Shown here piece by piece: positions 1 through 5,011 of a stretch of DNA of 5,336 nt. This DNA is from DASWHK01 sp036398215 (GTDB lineage: Bacteria > Acidobacteriota > UBA890), in assembly GCA_036398215.1 (NCBI GenBank), contig DASWHK010000203.1, positions 1 through 5,336 of the forward strand. The letters are read 5' to 3'. The notes under the pieces are model-generated. The model was given only the letters and a program-made list of their open reading frames with translations. It was not told the DNA's origin and made no database searches. The stretch's first letter is position 1. Every line of letters begins with the position of its first letter. The translations under genes were made by a program, and so were the position numbers.

Positions 1-437
1 GACAGCTTGGTCTCGACCATCAGTTTGTCGGGCCCGAAGGGCTGCACGCGCTGCACCTCGAGGACCTCGCCCTCGTAGCCCTCGAACAGCTGCTTTCCCT
101 TGCGCAGCAACTCCTGGCGGAACAGCGCGACGAACTCCTCGCGCTGGGCCGGCGTCGCGATGGGCCAGCCGCGGCCAAGCGCGAAACGGGCGCCGCCGTA
201 GGTGTCGAAGCCGTCGAGCAGCATGGCGCGGAAGGCGTCGTCCCGCGCCTCCGGCGTCAGGGACGTGTCGCGCAAGACCGCAGCGCCTCGAGCCGCGAAG
301 GTCTCGACGAAACGGCCGACCGATGTGATCACGGCGTCCGCGGGCGCGGCCTCGCTGCCGCCGCCCGCCTGCGACTGCGCGATCGGCGCCTGGGCGGCGG
401 CCAGCAGGGCGGCGGCCAGCGTCAGGAAACGGCACAT
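1..437 (-). CDS. MlaC/Ttg2D-family phospholipid-binding ABC transporter substrate-binding protein (3' end cut by window)
   Basis: The reading frame runs from an ATG at 437 off the left edge, giving about 145 residues of a family that is usually around 200. Residues 1-24 (MCRFLTLAAALL, then an Ala-rich stretch ending near AQSQA) look like a Sec signal peptide, which fits a periplasmic protein. The segment at residues 84-110, with LGRGW, ATPAQREEF and LFRQEL, closely matches the MlaC core (in E. coli MlaC, LGQYY followed by ATPAQREAYFAAFR). Known MlaC proteins ferry phospholipids between the outer-membrane MlaA complex and the inner-membrane MlaFEDB transporter. The hopanoid-associated HpnM proteins belong to the same family and cannot be excluded from this fragment. 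An in-frame ATG at 494 would add 19 residues in front of the signal peptide. I prefer 437 because it puts the hydrophobic core at the N-terminus and has AGGA about 9 bases upstream. No other mla gene is visible in the window. Confidence 0.85.
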   Translation of the reverse strand, partial: MCRFLTLAAALLAAAQAPIAQSQAGGGSEAAPADAVITSVGRFVETFAARGAAVLRDTSLTPEARDDAFRAMLLDGFDTYGGARFALGRGWPIATPAQREEFVALFRQELLRKGKQLFEGYEGEVLEVQRVQPFGPDKLMVETKL

Positions 438-440
438 GGG

Positions 441-459
441 GCCCGTCCTGACGACGGGC
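441..459 (-). promoter_or_regulatory. Hairpin overlapping the ribosome binding site of the MlaC-like gene
   Basis: Perfect 7-base arms (GCCCGTC and GACGGGC on the minus strand) flank a 5-base loop, GTCAG. The stem ends three bases before the ATG at 437. The only Shine-Dalgarno-like bases, AGGA, straddle the loop and the 3' arm, so the structure could partly hide the ribosome binding site. The repeat is read directly; a regulatory role is inference. If translation really begins at 494, this stretch is coding and the hairpin may be incidental. Confidence 0.35.
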
Positions 460-531
460 GGCCGGTCGGAAACCTGGGCGGCCGTGACGCGCATCTCGAA
501 CGCTCGCACAGAACGAATCGGGCGAAGGCTA

Positions 532-1734
532 TCATGGTTGTTTCGCTTGTAAATCGGCTCGAGTCCAAGTCGGCCCGCGCCCGAGCGGCAGGCTGATCAG
601 GCCGGCGGCGAGCGAGAGAGCCGCGGCCAGCAGGAACGCGAGCGCGAGCTCGAAATCGGCGGCGAGCCCGGCCAGCCAGGCGCCGAGCGCGCCCACGCCG
701 TCGAGGAGGGCAAAGGTGAGCCCGAGGGTGGTGGCCTCGCGGTGGCCGGAATAGTCGACCGCCGCCGCCAGGTGGGCCGAGCGGATCGCAGTCAGGCTCA
801 TGATGGCCACCGCGAAGCCGGCGAGCGCGACGGCGGTCTGGGCGCCGAATAGCCAGACGGTGAAAGCCGCCAGCGCCGCGGCCAGGTTGCCGATCAGGAT
901 CACCGGCTTCCTGCCGACGCGGTCGGATAGGCGGCCCATCGCCGGCTGGACCACCGCGCCGAGGAAGATCATCGCCGAGAAGGCGATGCCGGTTTCCGCC
1001 GGCCGGAAGCGGTGGGCGCTCTGCAGATAGAGCGGCATCATGGCGAGGATCGCCATGTTGGCCATGTTGTAGGCGGCGGTCGTCGCGGCGATGCCGAGGC
1101 CCGCCGGGCGCCGCCAAGCGCGCAGCAGCGCCGCCAGGTCGGCGGCCGAGAGGCGCGCGCCGCGCGCCTGCGGCACCCGCCGCGAGACGGGGATGAAGGC
1201 GACCGCCATGAGGGCGGCCGGCAGGGCGGCGAACAGCAGCGCGCCCCGCCAGTCGAACAGGCCGAGCAGGACGCCCATGGCGAGCGGCGCGGTGACCTCC
1301 GCCAGCGTCCCGCCGATGGCGTGGACGCCGAGCGCCTCGGCCCGGCGATCGGGGCGCAGGCGGACCAGAACCCCGGTGGCGATCGGGTGCCACGCGGCAT
1401 CGCCGAGCCCGGCGACGGCCAGCATCACGGCGACGCTCCAGTAGCCCGGCGCGAGCGCGCTGGCGGCATAGCCGAGCGACACCCAGACGAAGGTGGCGAG
1501 CAGCAGCCGGCCATGGACGGCGATGCGGTCGGCAAGGATGCCGGCCGGCAGGTAGGCGAGCGCGGCGCCGGTGCTGTGGATCGCGATCAGCAGGCCCAGC
1601 TCGCCCGGCGTCAGGCCCATGGCGACGGCGATGGCCGGGGCGATGATCCACACCGCCCCCGGGCCGCAGTCGTTCGCCCAGTGGCCGAGCGAGAACCAGA
1701 TGGCGAGCGAGCGTGGGTCGAGGTCTCGGCGCAT
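532..1734 (-). CDS. MFS transporter, resembling the fosmidomycin-resistance (Fsr) branch
   Basis: A 400-residue integral inner-membrane protein with about 12 hydrophobic segments and a cytoplasmic central loop (about 183-212). The early GHWAND motif (17-22) and the GDAAWHP motif (111-117) recall the H-x-x-x-D and FHP motifs of Fsr-type exporters. MFS motif A is clear in the second half as GRLSDRVGRKPVI (267-279) and is weaker in the first half as GILADRIAVHGR (65-76), where the usual G-R-K/R is altered. The family is expected to move a small molecule by proton exchange, most likely outward; the substrate cannot be read from sequence. The ATG at 1734 is the only reasonable start: the frame upstream is closed by the TGA at 1825-1827, which is also the stop of the EamA gene. 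No strong Shine-Dalgarno is seen. The gene lies 90 bases after the EamA gene on the same strand, so co-transcription is possible. The Fsr assignment is less certain than MFS membership. Confidence 0.9.
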   Translation of the reverse strand: MRRDLDPRSLAIWFSLGHWANDCGPGAVWIIAPAIAVAMGLTPGELGLLIAIHSTGAALAYLPAGILADRIAVHGRLLLATFVWVSLGYAASALAPGYWSVAVMLAVAGLGDAAWHPIATGVLVRLRPDRRAEALGVHAIGGTLAEVTAPLAMGVLLGLFDWRGALLFAALPAALMAVAFIPVSRRVPQARGARLSAADLAALLRAWRRPAGLGIAATTAAYNMANMAILAMMPLYLQSAHRFRPAETGIAFSAMIFLGAVVQPAMGRLSDRVGRKPVILIGNLAAALAAFTVWLFGAQTAVALAGFAVAIMSLTAIRSAHLAAAVDYSGHREATTLGLTFALLDGVGALGAWLAGLAADFELALAFLLAAALSLAAGLISLPLGRGPTWTRADLQAKQP

Positions 1735-1824
1735 GACGCGACTGCGGGCTGGGGCCGACCGGGTTGCGGGCCCCGATTGTGGAAGCCGCGGCCGGACGCG
1801 GCAAGAGCAGGGGCGCGTTCCGGG

Positions 1825-2727
1825 TCACGATCCCTCGGCGGCCGCCCGCCGCCGGCGATCGCCCAGGACGTCGGCGGCGCCGGCGCCGATCACCAGAACG
1901 GCCCCGAGGATCTCCACCAGGCCGAACGGCTCCTCGGTCAGGACGGCGGCGCTCAGGATGCCGACGATCGCCTCCAGCTGCAGCAGGATGCCGAGGCGCC
2001 CAGGGTCGATCCTCTGTGAGCCCCACAGGAGGCCGCACATCACCGGAATCAGGAACGCGACCGCGGTCAGCACGAGCCACGGCAGGACCGCCGCCAGCTC
2101 GGACCAGGCCGGCGGCGGGCCGAACGCCTCGACCGGCAGCAGCGCGAGCCCGAGCGCGAAGGCGCCGCCGTAGACGAAGAACGAGAAGAGGTGCTCGAAC
2201 AGGCCCGTTGCGGTCGATCGGCGTACCCGCATGGTGCCGATGGCCCACAGCACGCCGGACAGCAGGGCCATGACATCCCCCAGGTTCCGCGGCACCGGCA
2301 CGCCGGTCTTGCCGCCGAGGATGACGAACAGGCCCGCCAGCCCCATGACCAGGGCCAAGGCCCGCTGCCGGGTGAACCGGCGGCCCATGAACGCCAGCTC
2401 GAGGAGCGTGCCCCAGACCGGCGTGACGTAGAACAGGATGAGGGAGCGCGCGACTTCCGTCAGCAGCAGACTCTCGGCGTAGAGCGCGAAGGCGCCGCCC
2501 ACGAGCAGCCCGGTGGCCGCCTCGCCGAGCCCGGTCGGCCGGCCGCGGGCGGCCCGCCAGAGCGCCAGCGGCGCGATGACGGCAGCCGGGGTGACGAACT
2601 GGGCGAGGGTCGCCCACCCGGCGGCCAGGCCCATCTGCTCGAAGGCGCGCAGCGGCAGCCAGAACAGCCCCCACATGGAGGCGGCAACGACGACGACGAG
2701 GAGCGGCCGGTGTCGCGCATCGATCAC
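1825..2727 (-). CDS. EamA-family (DMT superfamily) transporter
   Basis: A 300-residue protein with ten hydrophobic segments arranged as two EamA repeats (about 8-137 and 150-287), the usual size and layout for the drug/metabolite transporter superfamily. Typical signatures are the N-terminal AASMWGLFWLPLR (15-27), LILFYVTPVWGTLLE ending the first repeat's fourth helix, and the LEAIVGILSAAVLTEEPFG stretch (251-269) followed by a Gly-rich last helix (GAVLVIGAG). The C-terminus is a short basic, cytoplasmic tail (RRRR at 291-294). Members export amino acids, nucleobases or other metabolites; the substrate here is unknown. The start is GTG at 2727, strongly supported by GGAGGA eight bases upstream, and no earlier in-frame start exists. 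A 129-base gap separates it from the small membrane protein gene upstream, and the Fsr-like MFS gene follows 90 bases downstream. Confidence 0.92.
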   Translation of the reverse strand: MIDARHRPLLVVVVAASMWGLFWLPLRAFEQMGLAAGWATLAQFVTPAAVIAPLALWRAARGRPTGLGEAATGLLVGGAFALYAESLLLTEVARSLILFYVTPVWGTLLELAFMGRRFTRQRALALVMGLAGLFVILGGKTGVPVPRNLGDVMALLSGVLWAIGTMRVRRSTATGLFEHLFSFFVYGGAFALGLALLPVEAFGPPPAWSELAAVLPWLVLTAVAFLIPVMCGLLWGSQRIDPGRLGILLQLEAIVGILSAAVLTEEPFGLVEILGAVLVIGAGAADVLGDRRRRAAAEGS

Positions 2728-2735
2728 GCCGGCGG

Positions 2736-2741
2736 TCCTCC
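2736..2741 (-). promoter_or_regulatory. Shine-Dalgarno GGAGGA deciding the GTG start of the EamA gene
   Basis: The minus strand reads GGAGGA, then eight bases, then GTG at 2727. This is the clearest ribosome binding site in the window. It selects the GTG over the nearby out-of-frame ATG at 2720. Confidence 0.8.
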
Positions 2742-2856
2742 GGTCGGGCCGCGCCGAACCCGAAGTGACCGAACGCGCCGGGACAGAGGAGACATCATCG
2801 CCACCGCCTTCCCCTCGATACGCCGATACGCCGCGCCACCGCCCCGACCCCTCGGA

Positions 2857-3063
2857 TCAGGACAGCTTTCGCGCGTCGTATCCTGCCAGGATATCGAGGA
2901 TATAGAACGGCCACAGCAGCCCGACCATGACGGTCTCGACGGTGAGCTGGCCTTTGTGGTTCATCGAACCGGCGAGTTCGTCCTTGTCCGCGAGGTAAGC
3001 CAGGCCGGTTCCGAGACCGAGAAGCAGGTAGATGACGGCAAGGATAGAAATGAACTGGCGCAT
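2857..3063 (-). CDS. Small membrane protein of unknown function, 68 residues, two predicted helices
   Basis: The frame from the ATG at 3063 encodes 68 residues with two hydrophobic segments, about 4-23 (ISILAVIYLLLGLGTGLAYL) and 42-61 (VETVMVGLLWPFYILDILAG). A short hydrophilic loop (DKDELAGSMNHKGQ) lies between them and the tail is basic (YDARKLS). This reads as a real protein: clean hydropathy, balanced composition, and none of the Arg/Pro/Ala excess of shadow frames in this GC-rich DNA. A longer form could begin at TTG 3087, adding MRAGAKSA. I prefer the ATG because GGGAG lies upstream of it and because a possible -10 box overlaps the TTG. It is probably an inner-membrane hairpin. I do not recognise the family and infer no function. 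It lies upstream of the EamA gene on the same strand, with a 129-base gap. Confidence 0.75.
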   Translation of the reverse strand: MRQFISILAVIYLLLGLGTGLAYLADKDELAGSMNHKGQLTVETVMVGLLWPFYILDILAGYDARKLS

Positions 3064-3086
3064 CGCGGATTTCGCTCCCGCCCGCA

Positions 3087-3092
3087 ATGATA
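3087..3092 (-). promoter_or_regulatory. Possible -10 box (TATCAT) for the 68-residue protein gene
   Basis: The minus strand reads TATCAT, five of six matches to the sigma-70 -10 consensus, in a locally less GC-rich stretch. It would leave a leader of roughly 15-20 bases before the ATG at 3063. No good -35 box is seen at 16-18 bases, so the call is weak. Confidence 0.3.
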
Positions 3093-3211
3093 GCAGATCC
3101 GGTTGAGGTGGCGTTAGTGGCGCGCGGGCACCGGCCGGCTGGAGGAGCGCTCGCGAGAGCGCCCGCAGGCTGGCGAACCCTGACGCACGCGGGGCCGGCC
3201 ACGAGGCGGAG

Positions 3212-3235
3212 AGCCCCGGCCCCGGCCGCGGGGCT
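3212..3235 (-). terminator. GC-rich hairpin, possible weak terminator of the 47-codon ORF
   Basis: Arms AGCCCCG and CGGGGCT (7 bp) surround a 10-base loop and begin 12 bases after the TGA at 3248-3250. A stem just after a stop fits a terminator, but no T-run follows on the minus strand. In DNA this GC-rich such stems arise easily by chance. Confidence 0.2.
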
Positions 3236-3247
3236 TGGCCTGCGCCG

Positions 3248-3391
3248 TCAGCCAGGCGGCGGTCGATCGGGGAATGCGCCCTCTAAGCCTGCCGCTTCGC
3301 CTCGTGACCTCCTGTTGTCCGCGTAAGCCCGCGCGGCCATGACCAGGACGGCGGCCAGCAGTTTCGGATCGATCGTCCGCCAGATCAGCAT
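3248..3391 (-). CDS. Possible small ORF of 47 codons, hypothetical
   Basis: The ATG at 3391 opens a 47-codon frame starting MLIWRTIDPKLLAAVLVMAA and ending in a Pro/Gly-rich tail (DRPPPG), with TGA at 3248-3250. Residues 10-23 are hydrophobic and could form a short membrane or amphipathic helix. The first 25 codons use mostly G/C third bases like the neighbours; the later part (NRRSRGEAAGLEG) does not look distinctive. AAGGGG lies about eight bases upstream of the ATG, and a promoter with two palindromes sits 50-90 bases upstream, which is the main argument for expression. A GC hairpin follows the stop. I do not recognise the peptide. It could be a real regulated small protein, a remnant of a larger gene, or chance. 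Confidence 0.35.
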   Translation of the reverse strand: MLIWRTIDPKLLAAVLVMAARAYADNRRSRGEAAGLEGAFPDRPPPG

Positions 3392-3422
3392 CGCTCGCGC
3401 CCCTTCGCTGAAATTTTCTGAA

Positions 3423-3437
3423 TGCGAATCGTTTGCA
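3423..3437 (-). promoter_or_regulatory. Operator-like palindrome 1 (Fur-like half-sites), near the predicted transcription start
   Basis: The plus strand reads TGCGAATCGTTTGCA, a 15-base imperfect palindrome with 7-1-7 layout in which five of seven half-site positions pair. The half-site TGCGAAT also occurs in the larger palindrome 21 bases away. The layout and A/T-rich inner bases resemble Fur-family operators, but this is a visual comparison only. Confidence 0.45.
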
Positions 3438-3439
3438 GC

Positions 3440-3468
3440 TTTGTACCGGATCGTAACTGCGAATGCAA
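3440..3468 (-). promoter_or_regulatory. Candidate sigma-70 promoter reading toward the 47-codon ORF
   Basis: On the minus strand, TTGCAT (3463-3468, three of six matches to the -35 consensus) and TACAAA (3440-3445, four of six matches to the -10 consensus) are separated by exactly 17 bases. The surrounding 70 bases are 41% GC in a strongly GC-rich window. Transcription would start near 3433, leaving about 40 bases of leader before the ATG at 3391. The promoter is flanked and overlapped by two palindromes, an arrangement typical of repressed promoters. Confidence 0.4.
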
Positions 3469-3478
3469 CTCATTCGCA
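3458..3478 (-). promoter_or_regulatory. Operator-like palindrome 2 (perfect 8-5-8), overlapping the -35 region
   Basis: Perfect arms TGCGAATG and CATTCGCA are separated by CAACT. The site covers the candidate -35 box, so a bound protein would block RNA polymerase. The outer bases and GAAT/ATTC core resemble Fur-type sites in proteobacteria, but a MarR- or TetR-type repressor would also fit a palindrome of this size. No regulator gene is visible in the window. Confidence 0.55.
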
Positions 3479-3608
3479 AATCTGGCGTGGATAGCTCCTG
3501 AAGCGGCTGCCATGGTCCCGACGTCGTTTCTCGTCACGCCCATGCCGTGGTTGGCGCGCGGCGGGGTGGCGCGGGCGGGCATGCGCGCCGGCCGGACGAC
3601 GCGCCGGC

Positions 3609-4820
3609 TCAATCCGCGGCGACGGAGTTCGACAGGGCGCCGGTGCCGCGAAACGAGACCAGAAAGGTTACGAGCGCCAGGGCCGAGGCGGCGATCATGA
3701 AGCCGACCATCGGGTAGGGCGTGCCGTTTTGCCACATGCCGGCCAGTTGCGCGAAGCCGGCCGCCACCAGCATCTGCAGGAATCCGGCCAGGCCGGAGGC
3801 CGCCCCGGCCGCCCGCGGGTCGACGCTGATGGCGCCCGCCATGGCGTTCGGCACCGACAGGCCATTGCCGACGGCGAGCAGGATCGAAGGCCCGAACAGG
3901 GCCCACGGCACCCATCCGACCGTGATGAGGCAGATCAGGCTCAAGACCGTTGCGGAGACCGACAGGCTGCTGCCGATCAGCACCATGCGTTCGACCCCGA
4001 CGCGCTCGGATATGCGGCCGGCGATGAAGTTGCCGAGCATGAAGGCCAAGGAAATGACCATGAAAAAGAGACCGTAGGCGCTGGAGCTGCGCGCCATGAC
4101 CACGATCACGACGTAGGGCGCCGCGGCCGCGAAGGAAAAGAACGAGGCCAGGCAAAACGCGCTTTGCAGGGCGAACCCGCGAAACGCGGGGTTTCGCAGC
4201 AAGTGCACGAAGCTGGCGAGCATATGGCCGATGCCCGGTATGGCGACCCGGTCCCGGTGGGTCTCCGGCAGGCGGGCGACCACCAGCACCGTGACCAGGA
4301 CGCCGGCGATTCCGCAGAACGCGAAATTGGCCCGCCAGCCGATCAGGTCGTTCAGATAGCCGCCGATCGCCGGCGCCATCATCGGCGCGATCACCATGGC
4401 CATGGTGACATAGGCGATCATGCTGGCGGCGCGCTCTCGCCCGTAGAGATCGCGGATGATGGTGCGGGTGAGGGCGAGGGGGGCCGCGCCGCCGACGGCC
4501 TGGACGGTTCTGCCGAGGATCAGGACCGCGATGCTCGGCGCGAGGGTGCTGAGGAGACTGCCGATCAGGTAGAGGATCAGGCCGGCGACCAGGGTCGGAC
4601 GCCGGCCGAAGCGGTCCGACAGCGGCCCGTAGATCAGCATCGCGATCGCGATCGCCGCCATCGACAGGCTGAAGACCAATTGCGCGACCGGGCCCGAGAC
4701 CTCGAGGTCGGCCTGAATCGAGGGGAGCGACGGCAGGAAGATCTGTATCGCCAGGGGCCCGAGCGCCGTCGCGCCCACCAGGACGACCAGGAACAACCGG
4801 GACTTCGTCGAGCCCTGCAC
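3609..4820 (-). CDS. Bcr/CflA-family multidrug efflux MFS transporter
   Basis: A 403-residue inner-membrane protein with about 12 hydrophobic segments, the normal length for Bcr/CflA proton antiporters that export drugs or small metabolites. Visible signatures, numbered from the GTG start: LPSLPSI near residue 30, MFS motif A YGPLSDRFGRRPTL (64-77), the ILGRTVQAVGGAA helix-4 motif (101-113), the antiporter-type APMMAPAIGGYL (145-156), GWR (161-163), and LPET (184-187) before the central loop. In E. coli Bcr the first helix reads IDMYLPALP; here it reads IQIFLPSLP, so the acidic residue is Gln26. I chose GTG 4820 because GAGG lies six bases upstream; a TTG at 4832 would add four residues and has no clear ribosome binding site. 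The gene is divergent from the YaiI-like gene across 191 bases. Family membership is confident; the substrate is unknown. Confidence 0.92.
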   Translation of the reverse strand: MQGSTKSRLFLVVLVGATALGPLAIQIFLPSLPSIQADLEVSGPVAQLVFSLSMAAIAIAMLIYGPLSDRFGRRPTLVAGLILYLIGSLLSTLAPSIAVLILGRTVQAVGGAAPLALTRTIIRDLYGRERAASMIAYVTMAMVIAPMMAPAIGGYLNDLIGWRANFAFCGIAGVLVTVLVVARLPETHRDRVAIPGIGHMLASFVHLLRNPAFRGFALQSAFCLASFFSFAAAAPYVVIVVMARSSSAYGLFFMVISLAFMLGNFIAGRISERVGVERMVLIGSSLSVSATVLSLICLITVGWVPWALFGPSILLAVGNGLSVPNAMAGAISVDPRAAGAASGLAGFLQMLVAAGFAQLAGMWQNGTPYPMVGFMIAASALALVTFLVSFRGTGALSNSVAAD

Positions 4821-4826
4821 GTAACG

Positions 4827-4830
4827 CCTC
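4827..4830 (-). promoter_or_regulatory. Shine-Dalgarno GAGG deciding the GTG start of the Bcr/CflA gene
   Basis: The minus strand reads GAGG, six bases (CGTTAC), then GTG at 4820. The alternative TTG start at 4832 overlaps this element's 5' side and has no comparable site upstream. Confidence 0.6.
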
Positions 4831-4919
4831 AATTCTGCTTGGTTGGAATGCCGCGCGCCGCAGTCAAGTCCTATCCCGAGCCGCGAGGGATGACTAGCCC
4901 TAAAGCGGGACGAGGCCGG

Positions 4920-4939
4920 CGGGATCGATCATAATCCCG
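4920..4939. promoter_or_regulatory. Inverted repeat in the divergent intergenic region, possible operator
   Basis: Arms CGGGAT and ATCCCG enclose CGATCATA. Read on the minus strand, the interior holds TATGAT (4928-4933), five of six matches to a -10 box facing the Bcr/CflA gene, though no good -35 box sits upstream of it. A repressor site for the efflux gene is possible but unproven. No adjacent TetR or MarR gene is seen. Confidence 0.3.
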
Positions 4940-4959
4940 GTTGTGGGCGGTGCCCGGAA

Positions 4960-4984
4960 CGGTCGCAATTGCCGCCGGCGACCG
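4960..4984 (+). repeat. Inverted repeat upstream of the YaiI-like gene
   Basis: Perfect 7-base arms CGGTCGC and GCGACCG are separated by 11 bases and end 27 bases before the ATG at 5012. It could be an operator or a leader hairpin for the plus-strand gene, or chance in GC-rich DNA. Confidence 0.25.
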
Positions 4985-5011
4985 CTCGATCCGACAACGC
5001 TTCGGTGGGAC

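Larger units (their letters stand above)
3093..3608. other. 516-base stretch without a confident gene
   Basis: Between the 68-residue protein gene and the Bcr/CflA gene, no frame on either strand looks like an established protein. The stretch holds a possible 47-codon ORF (3248-3391, minus), a 41% GC patch (3411-3480) with two palindromes and a candidate promoter, and GC-rich hairpins at 3147-3162 (arms GCGCTC/GAGCGC, loop GCGA) and 3212-3235. From 3479 to 3608, downstream of the Bcr/CflA gene, there is only a GCCGGC repeat (3587-3592 and 3603-3608). It could pair but has no T-run to make it a convincing terminator. Confidence 0.6.

Noticed and set aside
1785..1802. Hairpin GCCGCG/CGCGGC between the EamA and MFS genes
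   Set aside because: A 6-bp stem without a T-run in very GC-rich DNA is not enough to call a terminator.
1012..2019. A 335-codon plus-strand open frame antisense to the MFS and EamA genes
   Set aside because: It has the same antisense-shadow composition, no recognisable motif, and crosses two real genes and their gap.
422..2674. A 750-codon open frame on the minus strand spanning two transporter genes
   Set aside because: It lies out of frame over the MFS and EamA genes and encodes an Arg/Pro/Gly/Ala-rich sequence with no membrane or domain pattern; a GC-rich shadow frame.
2816..2831. Tandem direct repeat CGATACGC, two copies
   Set aside because: Only two copies, with no further unit nearby; likely chance or minor slippage.
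3114..3479. A 121-codon minus-strand frame through the palindrome region
   Set aside because: It is Arg/Ser/Gly-rich with no structure and would place the promoter palindromes inside coding sequence. The 47-codon frame in the same place is more plausible.
3587..3608. GCCGGC pair right after the Bcr/CflA stop as a terminator
   Set aside because: Each copy is self-palindromic and very common in this base composition, and no T-run follows.
3422..3700. A 92-codon plus-strand frame starting inside the palindrome region
   Set aside because: It overlaps the 3' end of the Bcr/CflA gene, has an Arg-rich tail, and no ribosome binding site or family signal.
3729..4934. A 401-codon plus-strand open frame antisense to the Bcr/CflA gene
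   Set aside because: The translation is dominated by Asp, Gln, Arg and His, the usual antisense shadow of a membrane-protein gene in GC-rich DNA. The minus-strand frame has clear family motifs.
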